In this document: in pieces, positions 37,287 to 48,431 of the stretch | Layout of the letters: every line of letters begins with the position of its first letter | Position numbering within the stretch: the stretch's first letter is position 1 | Assembly (NCBI GenBank): GCA_049999805.1 | Contig: JBNGIO010006224.1 | Location: 1-64,000, forward strand | Length of the DNA: 64,000 nt | Source of the DNA: Folioceros fuciformis | Taxonomy: Eukaryota > Anthocerotophyta > Anthocerotopsida > Anthocerotales | Reading direction: 5' to 3' | The notes under the pieces: model-generated | Database searches by the model: none | What the model was told of the DNA's origin: nothing | Seen by the model: the letters and a program-made list of their open reading frames with translations, nothing else | Made by a program: the position numbers and the translations under genes

Positions 37287-39659
37287 TCACAGATGCGGGG
37301 TTTGCAGCTGAACAGAGGGTTCAGACTTGTTTCCGCCAGCTGTGATTGCTGGATGAACTTTGTAAGTGTACCAACGCGCGTAGGCTAGAAAGAGAACCAC
37401 GTCGACGGCAAGGATCACAGCCAGCAGGTAATAGTGATTCGTGAGCCCCCCAGAATGCAACTTGCCTTCGAGCCAACCCCCAACATCCGCTGTTCGCCTG
37501 TTGACGGCATTCACCAAAACGGTGGAAAGAAAGAAGCCCATGGAAAAGGCGGTGAAGAAGAGTGATGTGGCGACGCTCTTGGTGCTCTCGGGCGTCTCCT
37601 GGTAGAAGAAGTTTAGCTGGGCAACACCCACCATGACCTCCACTGTGCCCGCGATGGCGAGCTGCGGAATCAACCAGTACACGGGCATGGGAATCTTCCC
37701 AAGCACAATGTCGAGATGTTGGACATGCTCCCTCTTGATAGTGCTAGCACGCTTCATTTCCACCCGGGCAGCCGCAACCGAGGCCATGACGGATAGCACC
37801 AGCCCCACGCCTATCCGCTGGAGATGGCTCAGGCCTTGCAGACTTCTGGTGACTTTGCTGGCGATAGGGAAGACCAGCAATTCGAACAGGGGCGTGGAAA
37901 GCAGAGCAGCGAAGACCATGAACACTGCGATTGACCCTGCCGGCATTGTCCACTTGCTCCCCACCCTGCGGTCCATACTCAGGGCTTGCTGCACGGAGAA
38001 GTTGTAGACCTGGCATAGCATGGTGTAGACGGGTATGGTGCAGATCCATATGGGAAGTATCTGTACGATGGTCTTCAGTTCTTCCACCTGTGTCACGGTA
38101 CAGAGGTGCCTTCCGCTGGTTTTATGTGCCTGCTCCTCTGGCACCAGAGCCGCTTTGTCCAGAAATCTACAACATTGTCCACTACCTGCAGCGATGAGGA
38201 GTACCTCGGAATAGATTGTGACATCAAACTCGTCAAATTCCAGTGAAAGCTCACCGCAGTCTGTTAGTGTGACGAAGCCTCTTGATCGTGGAGTCTGCGG
38301 CATATTCTGTCTCTGGCATCTCGTACAGCGCACTGGGATCCGCTGGAAGCCGCTTGCTGCCATTTCTGGCTGCGGCAGCAATCACCTTGGCCAACTGTGC
38401 GAACGCGCTTCCACTTGGTTTCTTTCGTCTGGTGTCACACATTGTGTACAGAACCTCAGTTGATAAATCCACCTTTCAGTTGACATCACAATTGTTCCGG
38501 GAGTGGAAGGAGTTGTGAGGATTGAGTTCCTGCCTCGGGAAGGGAGCTCCGCAGCAGAAGGTAAGGAACGAGAGGAAGTAGAGGCCAGCAATGATGCCAA
38601 AGCCCCAGTCGAACCCCACGTCAGTCTGCACGTAGATCAAAATTGTCACTCCGAATGTGGCACTTGAGTTGAGCGCAGTGTAGTAGCCCGTGAAGAAGGA
38701 GGCGCCCTTCTTCTTCTCCTTCACGTCGGTATGATCAAATTGATCCTGACCAAGGGAGGTCATGCAGGGCTTCAAGCCCCCCGCTCCAATTGCAATCAAG
38801 TACAGCCCTGCATTTGCACACTCAGTCTGGTCAAGCTGTGTAGTGCATTCATGTGGCGGATTTGCCGGATGCCTCAGGGTTTCATGTCTCAAAACATGGC
38901 TTGCGATATCAGGTGAGCAGAAGAGCCAATCATCCATAGTTGGAAATCCCACCTGCATAGCACCAGTTGAGGACGTGCTGGCTTGCTCTGGGGCACACCG
39001 AGTGCAACGAGGTTGGCGTGCACGGGGGAGGCTGTAGCGATGATAGAGTTGCGGAAATGGTGAGAACCAGGGCGCCCTGGAGTTCCCCAGCCGGCAAGGA
39101 GCCCACAAGATTCAGCAATCCCGATCTTGGGCTGGCCGGATCTGCCTGTCGCAGGAACGGTTTAACTGCGAAATTGATCAGTCGAGTGATTTACCGCAGC
39201 AGCAATCAGGCCTGTGGCCACGATGGTCCAAAGCTGACCCACGTAAGCATCAGCCAAGAAGCCCCAGACGATTGGCACAAGGTAAGCGGTTCCGAGGAAG
39301 TAGGCAACCTGATTGACAGATTCCGACGCAACCAGATGCAGAATCTCATACAAGTACGTGACCAAATTTGCACCCGCAGTAAAGACCACTAAATCTTCGC
39401 CAATCGCCAAGACTGCCGAGACAGGCCAAAATCCCTATCGTCAGGGCCACCGCCAAGACAACGGACACCATACAAGGCACACCACCAAGACCACACACAC
39501 CGACCGACACACAGGCTGAAATCATTGCAAGCATGAGAACCGAGAAGAGCTACCGTAGACGAATACAGTGGCCCGCCATCCTCCCGTCTTGCCTCGGACA
39601 GCTGGTCTCCCTCGTAGATTGAGGGAACCATCACCCACAACATCCCCGGGCCTCAACTC
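37287..39659 (-). CDS. NPF (NRT1/PTR family) transporter, start exon not found
   Basis: A proton-coupled nitrate/peptide-type carrier of the plasma or vacuolar membrane. Exons found (high to low): 39659-39554, 39412-39195, 39076-38953, 38807-38534, 38428-38255, 38166-37287 (TGA at 37287). All are in phase, 591 residues as read. Seen: RGRPAVRGKTGGWRATVFVY, ANLVTYLYEILH, AYLVPIVWGFLADAYVGQ, LVLTISATLSSLQPPPC, LYLIAIGAGGLKPCMTSLGQ, DQFD, FFTGYYTALN, the loop KPSGSAFAQLAKVIAAA, LDKAALV, IVQILPIWICTIPVYTM, then VYWLIPQLAIAGTVEVMVGV. The intron 38429-38533 uses a GC donor, inferred because it alone keeps phase and conserved sequence. The first found exon has no in-frame ATG, so a short upstream exon is missing. 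An ExxE[K/R] motif was not located in the part read. The substrate cannot be told. Confidence 0.92.
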
Positions 39660-40894
39660 CTGCAAGGTGGACTCACATCATTTGAATTTGCATGCAATAC
39701 CTGTTCTGTCGAGACAATTCGCTCACCATCTCCAGAACACAGCCAGAAGGTCTGCACGCCTACGCGCTTCCAATCGTCCAAGCTTGCAATCGCATTCAGA
39801 AGCTTCCACATCGCACGAGGAATTCAAGATAGACTCCTCTCCTCACGAGGACCTGGATCGTTGTGTACCTGTACCGGAGAAGCAGACCACTCACTCTAGG
39901 ATTCTCCAGAACAGACAGTGGAAATTCTCACCACACCTCTCCAAAACACCAAGTGGAGCTGCTCTCCACATCTCCCGAGACCTCAGGTGTCAAGCTGTGT
40001 GTTCCGAGTACTTCGCTGACTGTAAATACCTCTATCGAGGTAACTCCTGGGCTCTCCTAACTTCTTAAGCGTACGAATGCCGGCGCCATGCGTGAATAGC
40101 TAGCCGGTGGAGGCACATTTGCTTTCCCGGGGGGAGGGACATAGCCGTCCCTTCTCCTTTCTGGCAAACCATCTCTCTGGGCCTGTCGCTTGCTTTTGCA
40201 AACCTAGAGCCAGGCAGATTACAGAGACAGTTAAGATTTTATTCACAGAAATACAAAAATATTATATATAATATCAATAAATATATCTGGTAAGCAAAGA
40301 TGCATATATAGTAAGTACAGAGATATATACATATTAGACATATATACTAAGTCGATAAACATATGTGCACTAAGCACTCAATTGCTGGATTAAGGCACAC
40401 CACATATCATGGCTTAGCCTTATTCTTAAATCCCATTGGTTGGCCTTATCCTTGAATTTTATTGGATTATCATTGACTCCTATTCGTCAGTCTTGTTTGT
40501 CCTCTTGCTCAGCTTTATCCTTAAATTCTATTGGTCTATGGACTTGGTCACTCTCCTTTCAAGTTATTTTTACTTTTTACATTTTTTTTAATTTATCTAA
40601 AAATTTTGGCTTTTTGAAAGATGCTCATTCTAGAACATATATATGTGTTTCAATGTTTCATCACATTCTTTGGCAGCTAGCTGTTGTTGTCTTCAAATAT
40701 AGGGTACTACTTTATCAAAATATTTTAAATATTTTTCAGCTAGCATACTAGACTGGTTCTCTTCGACCAGGGAGGTGATTATACCTTAGATGTTTATGAA
40801 AAGTCAAGGTCAGAATCCTTGAAAGATGGTTTGCCATGAATCATCTGACCTTGAAAGATGACATTGAAAATATTCTAAAATTGTTGACAAAGCC

Positions 40895-40924
40895 TGCTAG
40901 CATGTCTATAAAGACATGCTAGCA
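40895..40924. repeat. foldback with 13-bp arms, 4-nt loop
   Basis: The arms tgctagcatgtct (40895-40907) and agacatgctagca (40912-40924) are perfect inverted copies around ataa. Near-identical direct repeats, ctgaccttgaaagatgaca at 40848-40866 and ctgaccttgagagatgaca at 40931-40949, flank it. Confidence 0.85.
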
Positions 40925-41559
40925 AATATTCTGACCTTGAGAGATGACATCTTGGCAACTTTAGTGTTTTCTCTCTCTACATACAATTTCTCTCTCCGCA
41001 TGCAATTGTCGAGGATAGGATTTGTTAGCAGTATCTCCATCGCCTTATTAATCCCCTCATTTAAGATTGATGAGTCCTCTTGGACTACTTGATTTGCTCC
41101 TCCTCAACACTTTTCAATATTTTGTGGGTCTCATCTCTTATATCTCCTTGAGGTAGAGGCTACTCATGCTCAAGAGTAGGTTAAAGAGAAAATTGCTCAT
41201 AAACCAAGTGTTGGGCATCTTCATGCAACTCCCTTCACTGCTAGATGATAACTTGAGTTACTCCCATTACTTTATTATTTCCTTAAACATGCCTCCAAGC
41301 TGTGTTAATGAAGTATGCACTTTGCCACTAAATAACTCACATTGACCACCAATCCTTGTCTTTTTACAAGTCATTCCATAAAAGTATTGGTTTGAATCCT
41401 ATTCAAAACATACTTTGTTGACACAAATTCCTTTTCAAAAAAATGTGCCTCCAACCCATACTAATGGAGCATACTCTTTGCTACTTTCACTAGTTGCTCA
41501 AAAGCCAATGATGGCTTAAGCCAAAAAAGTTGGAAGATGAAAACGAGACAAAAGTAATT

Positions 41560-42060
41560 TTAGACTGACCTTTGAAAGATACCATGTGGACTTTGCGATT
41601 GCGAATATGTTAATAGCAAACATGAAATCCTTTGAAGGATACCATGTGGACTTTGCGGGGTTGTGAACCTAAAATCCTAACAAAGCATAATTGAAACCTA
41701 ACAAGTGTGCACGGGAAATGTTTCACGAAGTTCGTCATCCATACATCATGGATTTGAAAGTGATCTCTGATTGCTCCAAATTGGGTGTGTGCATGAGTAG
41801 GGCACAACGGATTTGAAGGTGTTCTCCCATCGCTCCAAATGAGTGTGTGCTTGTATAGGGCACCATGGATTTGAAGGTGTTCTTGGATTGCTCCAAATTG
41901 GGTGTATGTGTCTAGGGGACAAAGGATTTGAAGGTGTTCTCTCATTGCTTTAAACTTGGATGAGTGCATACATAGGACACAATGGATTTGAAGATGTTCT
42001 TCGACTGCTCTAACTTGAGTGTGTGATTGCTCTAAATTGAGTGTGTGAGTGTGTAGGCCA
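41560..42060. repeat. degenerate tandem repeat, about 60-bp unit
   Basis: About six units share ggatttgaaggtgttct, then a run like ttgctccaaattg and gtgtgtgcatg. On the minus strand they stay open (41610-42077) and give a repeated peptide around FGAIREHLQIH; this is a consequence of the unit length being a multiple of three. Two flanking copies of ataccatgtggactttgcg occur near 41579 and 41639. Confidence 0.8.
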
Positions 42061-42999
42061 AAGATTAAGGTGACCAAGTATAGACATGTGTAGAGAGATT
42101 TTACTTTCAGTGTGCATTCAATCCGCCATAGCCTCCCTAGGTTTGTATCAAATACCTGGATGAAGTATCAATCAGTAAACCCTACATGGAAAGTCCCATC
42201 TACTCCAAAGATTGAAGTAACAACCCAAGCTGGGCCAAAGGCTTTGCAAAAGGAATACTAGAAAAAAAAAAAAAAAAAGGTCAAAAGGGACTACTATTTT
42301 TGATAATATCATTCTAAAACATTGACCTATTACTCCCAAAATATCGTGACCTAGAATAACAATAACCCTAAATCCTAAATCCTTAACACTTTCGAACTAT
42401 TTACTTTTTTTTCTTTTCTGTCATATGAAAAAACAATTGTTCACGTCCGAATGGATCGCCTGTCCATATATATATGCCTTGACCTCAACCTGTTCTAGGC
42501 CACGGAAGGTGTCCATTTACTTCGGTCTGGAGCCTCTCTGAATGCTGGTAGCTGGTAAGTTGGTGGAAATGTTTTCGGGCAAGTGCAGCGCACAAGAAGT
42601 ACATGAGCGGCAGTGAGAATCTTAGGGATCATCCACGTCATCGAATCAGACAATTGTACCTCTAGCCGCCTGCTCCTCCCTGTGGAGTGATTTGAACCGC
42701 ACCTCGAACGACCAGGGACCTTGGTTGGTAGTATTCTCATTCCTTTCCTCGCCGCGCTTTACTTGTGTTGAGCTGTTTCTTGTCTATGGTAGGTTAGGTA
42801 AGTCCAAGCTTTTTGCTGTGTGCCGCGTGTCGTCTACCTCAGTGTATTTGTAGTTGCAAGGCAAGCCGGGTGTGGTGTTATCTTGGAGGCTGTGCTTGTA
42901 TCATTCTTTTTCCCTCCTGGTGGTTGTAGTCTGGTGAAAATTTCAACACTTAGCTGCCAGAGCCTGCTGGGCGTATTTGCTCGAAAACCCATCCAAGCT

Positions 43000-43600
43000 C
43001 AGTGATTATATGTCAAATGACAATATACGCTATACTGAGCCTTGTGCTTTGTGGACGATATCTGCCATGAGAGCTTCCTCCTGTAACAGTCGGGCTTTCA
43101 CTTACAGAGTTTTGAGATGTATTGCTCCTGCCTGTTGATGTCGTTGTTAGTCTGGTGACTGTGATGCCTGCGGAAGTAAGTTTGAGGACCCAACCAGCTC
43201 AGTGATGATCTGTTAGATGACTATGTATATATACGTTATACCGAGCCAAGGGCTTTGTGGACGATATCTGCGATGAGAGCTTCCTCCTGGAAGAGTGGGG
43301 CTTTCACTTTCAGGGTCTGGAGATGTATTGCTCCTGTCTGGTGATGTTCTTGTGGTCAAGTGACTGTGATGCCTTTGGAAATGTAGCTGAGGACCTAACG
43401 AGCTCAGTGATTACATGTCTAATGACAATATACGCTATACTGAGCCTTGGCTCTTGGGCTTTGTGGACGATACATACCATGAGAGCTTCCTTAGAAGGAG
43501 TTGGGCTTTACTTTCAGACTGTGTTGGGATGTATCACTCCGGTCCGTCCATGTCCTTGCAGTCACGTGACTGTAATTCGTTGGAAAATGTACCTGGCGTG
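43000..43600. repeat. three tandem copies of a 205-bp unit
   Basis: The phrase tttgtggacgata recurs at about 43048, 43253 and 43459. Each copy is preceded by a variant of acgctatactgagcc and followed by gagagcttcct, ggctttcact, gatgtattgctcc and gtgactgtgatgcc variants. The copies differ by many substitutions and small indels. They lie 0.8-1.3 kb upstream of the GDPD start. Confidence 0.85.
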
Positions 43601-44360
43601 GTTCATTGGGCAAGAGGAACAACTATTGGGACTTTGTTCATTTCCTGTGGAGTGCGTGCAGAAGCTCAGTTCCTGTTTGTTCGTCTACCAGAAGTGCAGC
43701 CGGGCACTTTCTGATCAGATCACACTAGATTCCGAATTCTCTGTTCTACTGTCAGTTTTCGCAGGGTATTTTGGCTCTGGCATCAATGGGAATTCCCTCT
43801 GTTCGGGGGAGGTGGCTTGGCAGTTGCCAATGTGAAGAAGGCTTATTCTGCTTACCAGTGAGCCTTCAGTTCTTAGTTTTATGATGGACCATAGTGACTC
43901 TGGACTGCCCGTGTATTGCCTGCATGTAGCCAGTGGAGGGCCTGAAGTAGGTACTTGTTCTAACCTGTTCGTTGTGACAGTTGTGAGTCAAAAGATCGCC
44001 AGTGATATTGAACGTGAATGATATGGACATGGCAGGGTTTGGAGCCGACAAGCTGCTGCTGGAGTGGTGTGGCTCAGTGGGTATTAACGTGACCCTATAG
44101 TTTCAGTTGCAAGGTGCTGAAGGACTCAAGCAAAGACTCATCGTGATCGATGATCTTTTATGCCTGCAACTTGCATTGCTGATTGTGAACATGTCAACAG
44201 GTTTGTAGCGATTCTCGTGCCTTTTGTATCTTATGTAGACGAAAGTGTGGTTGCTGGAATGTATGCGATCCACAACGGCAGTGCTTACGGATAATGCCTG
44301 TGCTGTCTAGGTGGTCGATCCAGCTTACACGATGTTCGGCCTTGGCGGCATCATGGTGAC

Positions 44361-46226
44361 ATGGTGTTGCGACACCAGCGGCTGCGCCGTGCGCGTCGTT
44401 TACCTTCTGTCTACAACACCGTTGTTGTGGTCGGTGTGTGTGTCTGGTGTGGTTTTCTCTTATTGTTGATGTGGAGATCCTCTCAGGTTGGAATGCTGGG
44501 CAGTTGCTTGAGGCTGAATTTACGCACAACTAGAGAAGGAAGCAATTAACTCTCAGGTCTTTAATTCAGGGAAAAAGGCCGCTGGAGTGCCGTTGGTTGC
44601 AAAGGCCGCCATTGGTGTGTGCACATGGAGGAGATACGGAAGCGGCACCTGCCAACACGGTAGGCCTTTTGAAGTATTTGGTTTTTCTTCTTGTTGTGGT
44701 CGGCTTCATACATCGTTAGTTGCATGCTGCTAACGGCAAGGTGCAATGCAAGCACAGGTGAAGGCCTACGAGCAGGCCTTGCTGTTAGAGGTGGACTGCA
44801 TCGAAATTGATGCGTCTTCAACAAGGGATGGTGTGCTGATCGCTCTCCATGACAGGTACTCATCTGAGCTTCGTAGTTCTTGAATGGAGAAGCTTCGGAG
44901 TTGTTCCCCGCTTTCATTGTTCTCAATTTAGGAAGTGTTAAGATGTAGGCATGAGGATGAGCTGTTTGCTTGTGACGGTCACGTCTGTTCGTGGTCGTGA
45001 TTCGCCGTTTCATTGAACTTTGGACGGACATCCAACTTTATTGCAGAGATCTACAGAGGATATCTGCAGTCAAGGGCCACCGAGTTAGCGCAATTACTTA
45101 CCTCGAGGTACTCCTACGACATTTGCCAGTAGGTCTGCCGTAAGCATTGTACCCCTACCGCAAGGCTCAGTGAACTCTCACTACGGATTGGCAATTCTGT
45201 CAGTTCCGGGATCTCGAGCGACGGCAGAACATCACCGGTGATCAGAAGGCTACGACTTTAGAAGATGCATTATATGTAAATTCCGCAACCAAGCTTGAAT
45301 ACCAAGCAAGTTGTGCGTGTGGGAAGTAGGTCCCTTCAGAACAAGTCGAAGACTCTCCGATACACATTTTGCCTTCAAGAAACGGGGTCTCAACACAAGA
45401 TGATTAACGGTCAGCTGCTTATATCAGCATGTATCTGCAGCTGTCAAGCAAGTGATCATCGATGTGAAAGTGGCATCTCCGAGCATGGCTGAGCTTGTTG
45501 CCAAGAACGTCCTGAACGTGGTAAGCTGAACCTCAATAGGCCTGTTCCGTTCCGTTATTTTGGTGCACTGGCACTTTGCTCTGGTCAGTTTGGATTTAAG
45601 TGTGGTGCCGTCAACCAGAAAGGTTGTGGGCTCGGTGACCTGCAGGTGCTGAAAACAAGGTGCAGAAATTGCCTTGTCTGGTCCAAGGAAGACAGGGTGA
45701 TTATGGAGTACTTGCGGCAGAAAAGCTCCCAGCCGGCTACTGGGGCCCTGTATGGGTTACAGGTCTAATTCCGAAATTTCCCCGTCTCCTTCTTAATCCA
45801 TCGTGGAGGCAGGAGGAATCTGACTCATGCGTACTGACTTGGTGAGGTCAGTGCGGATACATAGTGATGCAGGACGACGTCAATGGGAGAGAGACCGGCC
45901 TACTTCGAATTCCAGAAGCAGAAGTAACCGGAGTTTCCCATACCTTCATCGATCGGCGGCTGGTGGATACTGCACACAGGTGGCCTGCTCAATCTACAAT
46001 CCCTTGGCCAGAGCCACTCTTTCCGGGACCAGAACGCTGAACTTAGGAGTTTGCGTGCAGGGCGCAGAAGAAAGTGTACGCGTGGGTTGTAGATGATGAA
46101 GATACCATGGTGGTCAAAACAGAGGACGGGGTGGATGCCATCGTCACCAACCGGCCCCGCACTCTCCAGCAAGTGCTCCGACGCCAAGCGAATCTATGCA
46201 GACGTCAGACTGCCATCCCCGGATAA
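44361..46226 (+). CDS. GDPD4: glycerophosphodiester phosphodiesterase, GDPD4-like
   Basis: Hydrolyses glycerophosphodiesters to glycerol-3-phosphate and an alcohol. Nine exons: 44361-44486, 44570-44659, 44758-44855, 45047-45107, 45204-45275, 45449-45520, 45646-45762, 45852-45979, 46061-46226. All are in phase and give 309 residues. Residues about 17-38 form a transmembrane segment (VYNTVVVVGVCVWCGFLLLL) after a basic tail, as in Arabidopsis GDPD4. The catalytic core is visible: PPLVCAHGGDTEAAPANT with His61, VDCIEID with Glu88 and Asp90, then GVLIALHDRDLQRI with His103. After these come VIIDVKVASPSMAELV, CRNCLVWSKEDRV, CGYIVMQDDVNGRE and a C-terminal VDAIVTNRPRTLQQVL. The usual HRG is HGG here. 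The start is uncertain between ATGs at 44361 (in frame) and 44353 (other frame). The donor after exon 7 (gtctaa) is weak. Confidence 0.92.
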
Positions 46227-46753
46227 CAGGATTCTCCCTACGACCTGATCCGGCCCTTCCTATTTCTTTTCTCTCGCCCAATCCGGTCTGCCGTGCGCTG
46301 GCCGCGCGACGTGGCAGCAGGCTTTTGCAGTAGTTGCGACGTGGCGGATAGAAGCGTGGTTTCAATGTGTGTCGGACTGTGTTCCTGAACTGGCTACCGG
46401 TGGGGTTGTGCCATGTGCGTCGCGCATTCCGATTTTTCTACTCCGAGCGGCGCTTACGCTGATGGCGTGAAGTCTACATCCCGGCAGGTTCTAGTCCGCG
46501 AGCGGCCTGCCACCAGTGCTGATGCCAGCCACTTTCCATCTCACTCTCGAGGCGCTTACAGCACGTCCCTATCCGTTGGGCCGAGCTCGGGGAACTGGAG
46601 CTGGAGGTACGTGAATTCGGTTCTTCATCTCCTCCCAGTGTAGGCTCCGAAGCCCTAATTCTCTTCCGACCACATTGGCTTGTGCGAGCTGGAGCCGGAG
46701 CTGGAGGGAGAACGCAATTGTGTGTCCTGGAGTGGCTGAGGCTGCCGTAGGCG
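46227..46753. other. GDPD 3' flank and J-protein 5' flank
   Basis: GC-rich spacer between two plus-strand genes. Open frames exist on both strands, including 46474-46830 on -, but no domain is recognised. It is probably the leader of the J-domain gene. Confidence 0.45.
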
Positions 46754-47377
46754 ATGGGAGGGAGCAGCGCCGTGAGGCTCTTCCACAGCAGGCTGAATTT
46801 GCCGGTAGCGTCTTGCAGCACAGACCACACCGTGCGCGCATGCAGTCATACGAATGTGCTTCCGATTGCCAGCGTCGTGGCTGCCCGGCCCGCAAGGCCT
46901 GCGGCACTGGACGCCACGGAGCCCACGAGCTCTCTCATGTTGCACGGGTTTCATTGCCACGGAGTCGCAATGAGGGGACGCTCCGGTGAGCGTCAAGCCA
47001 TGGCGTCATGTTACCGGGCTGCTATCGGGAACGCTACGGAGTCGCCCTTGCGGTATGCTCCGGTCCCGGAGCGGCAAGCCCTGACGCTGTATGAGATTCT
47101 CGGGGTGTCCAGCGACGCCTCGGAGACGGACTTGAAGGTGGCCTTCAGGTGCATGGCCAAGAAGTTCCACCCGGATCGGGCTCCGCCGGAGGCTGCTTCG
47201 GAATACAATCAGAAGTTCCTGGAATTGCGCCGGGCGTACAACGTGCTTAAGGACCACAGAACCAGGGCTCTATACGACTTCGAGATCAAGAACTCTCCCA
47301 AGTACTGGGCGCAAAAGTACCATTCGCAGCACAGGCAATGGCGTGGGCGTAATTGGGAGACTGATCAGTGCTGGTGA
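46754..47377 (+). CDS. J-domain (DnaJ-like) protein, probably organellar
   Basis: One open exon from ATG 46754 to TGA 47377, 207 residues. Residues about 110-175 form a J domain: LTLYEILGVSSDASETDLKV, then AFRCMAKKFHPDRAPPEAAS with HPD at 139-141, then FLELRRAYNVLKDHRTRALY. HPD stimulates the ATPase of Hsp70 partners. The first 100 residues are rich in Ser, Ala and Arg and poor in acidic residues, like a plastid or mitochondrial transit peptide. No G/F or zinc region is present, so it is a class III J-protein like plastid DnaJ C11/J11. A donor-like tg|gtgagg overlaps the stop, so a further 3' exon is possible. Confidence 0.88.
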   Translation: MGGSSAVRLFHSRLNLPVASCSTDHTVRACSHTNVLPIASVVAARPARPAALDATEPTSSLMLHGFHCHGVAMRGRSGERQAMASCYRAAIGNATESPLRYAPVPERQALTLYEILGVSSDASETDLKVAFRCMAKKFHPDRAPPEAASEYNQKFLELRRAYNVLKDHRTRALYDFEIKNSPKYWAQKYHSQHRQWRGRNWETDQCW

Positions 47378-48431
47378 GGGCTTGCTTTCTTTCTGTTCGT
47401 TTCTAAAACGACAAGGTTATTTCTTCGCTTTTGCAGGGGTGATTATCACCGATTGCTTATCTATTCGTTGCCTTCTGCAGGACGTCTTGACTGACATTGG
47501 CACCAGCACGTTGTGAAGGCGATGTGTGCGGCATGCAAGCTGGCCGAGCAACCGAACCGTGGTTGCCTGTCCAGCTTGTGGCTGTGTTTGACACATTGAC
47601 ATGTACAGAAAGTGTGGCATGTAGCCACTTGTGTGTTGTAAAGTATTTTTTGTGTACCATTTGCTGTATACTGCTCCATAGTGACGAGAAAAGCTGCGGT
47701 CTGTGCCGCAAAATATGATTTGCACATGAATTTAACGAACTGGAGGCATTGGACGTACATTATCAGCCGACACAAATTTCTGTTTAATGAGAACCAGACG
47801 TTGCCCGATTCATTCAGAACCACATCGGGCAGAAGTCTTGAGCTACGGCGGCGAGGCTCTATTGGCCCACTTCGCAACACGCTGCGACGGCAGCAGGGAA
47901 GCGCCTTGCGAGCAGCCACTCTGGGCAAGTCCATCAGAGGAAGCACATTAGCCTTGAGAGCAGCCGCCTTGACAAAACCATGCGAAGCGGCACATCAGCT
48001 TCCCGTCTCGAGATACTGTCCTCAGGGCTTCCGCACAAGGTGTACGGCTTTCTGTGCGCTCGCCAACTACCACAAGATCACAAATTCATGAGTGTTAGGT
48101 TTCAAGGACACACAGCAGCTACGCGTGGCTCAGAAGGCCCGCGTATGGGCATCACACAACGAGTGACCTCTAGGAACCAGACAGATCCAGAGCTCTCAAA
48201 AGACACAAGATGGCGTACGATTCGATGTAACTGAATGGGGGCCAAACCTGTGTCGCCAAGAAGGATTATGGGAGGACAACGCTTTGCTGTCACTTAATTA
48301 TCGATCCAAGTGGAATGGTTTGGTTCTCGACAAACCATGACCGTTGATAATAAAATAAGCATAGCCGCCCAATTCCAAACAGACCACGGCTGCTGTAGGT
48401 TGGAGTTGTCTGCTGTTTGCTGCCTTCCAGA
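47378..48431. other. spacer between converging genes
   Basis: Lies between the 3' ends of the J-protein (+) and MFS (-) genes. Frames at 47681-48091 (+) and 47461-47946 (-) are open. The sequence about 47820-48060 is GC-rich and codon-like but shows no domain. Confidence 0.45.

Larger units (their letters stand above)
39660..44360. other. 4.7-kb AT-rich, gene-poor spacer
   Basis: Upstream of NPF (-) and of the GDPD gene (+), so it includes both promoters and the missing NPF start exon. It holds a foldback at 40895-40924, a 60-bp tandem array at about 41560-42060, a run of 17 A at 42262-42278 and a threefold 205-bp repeat at about 43000-43600. A plus-strand frame at 39568-40068 is antisense to NPF and its flank. 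No gene was recognised. Confidence 0.5.

Noticed and set aside
39568-40068. 166-codon plus frame
   Set aside because: Its start is antisense to an NPF exon. It has no recognised domain and no downstream splice chain.
41610-42077. 155-codon minus frame
   Set aside because: It lies wholly within a 60-bp tandem repeat, whose period of three codon multiples keeps it open.
43257-43835. 192-codon plus frame
   Set aside because: It falls in the 205-bp tandem copies, is not kept in the first copy, and has no domain.
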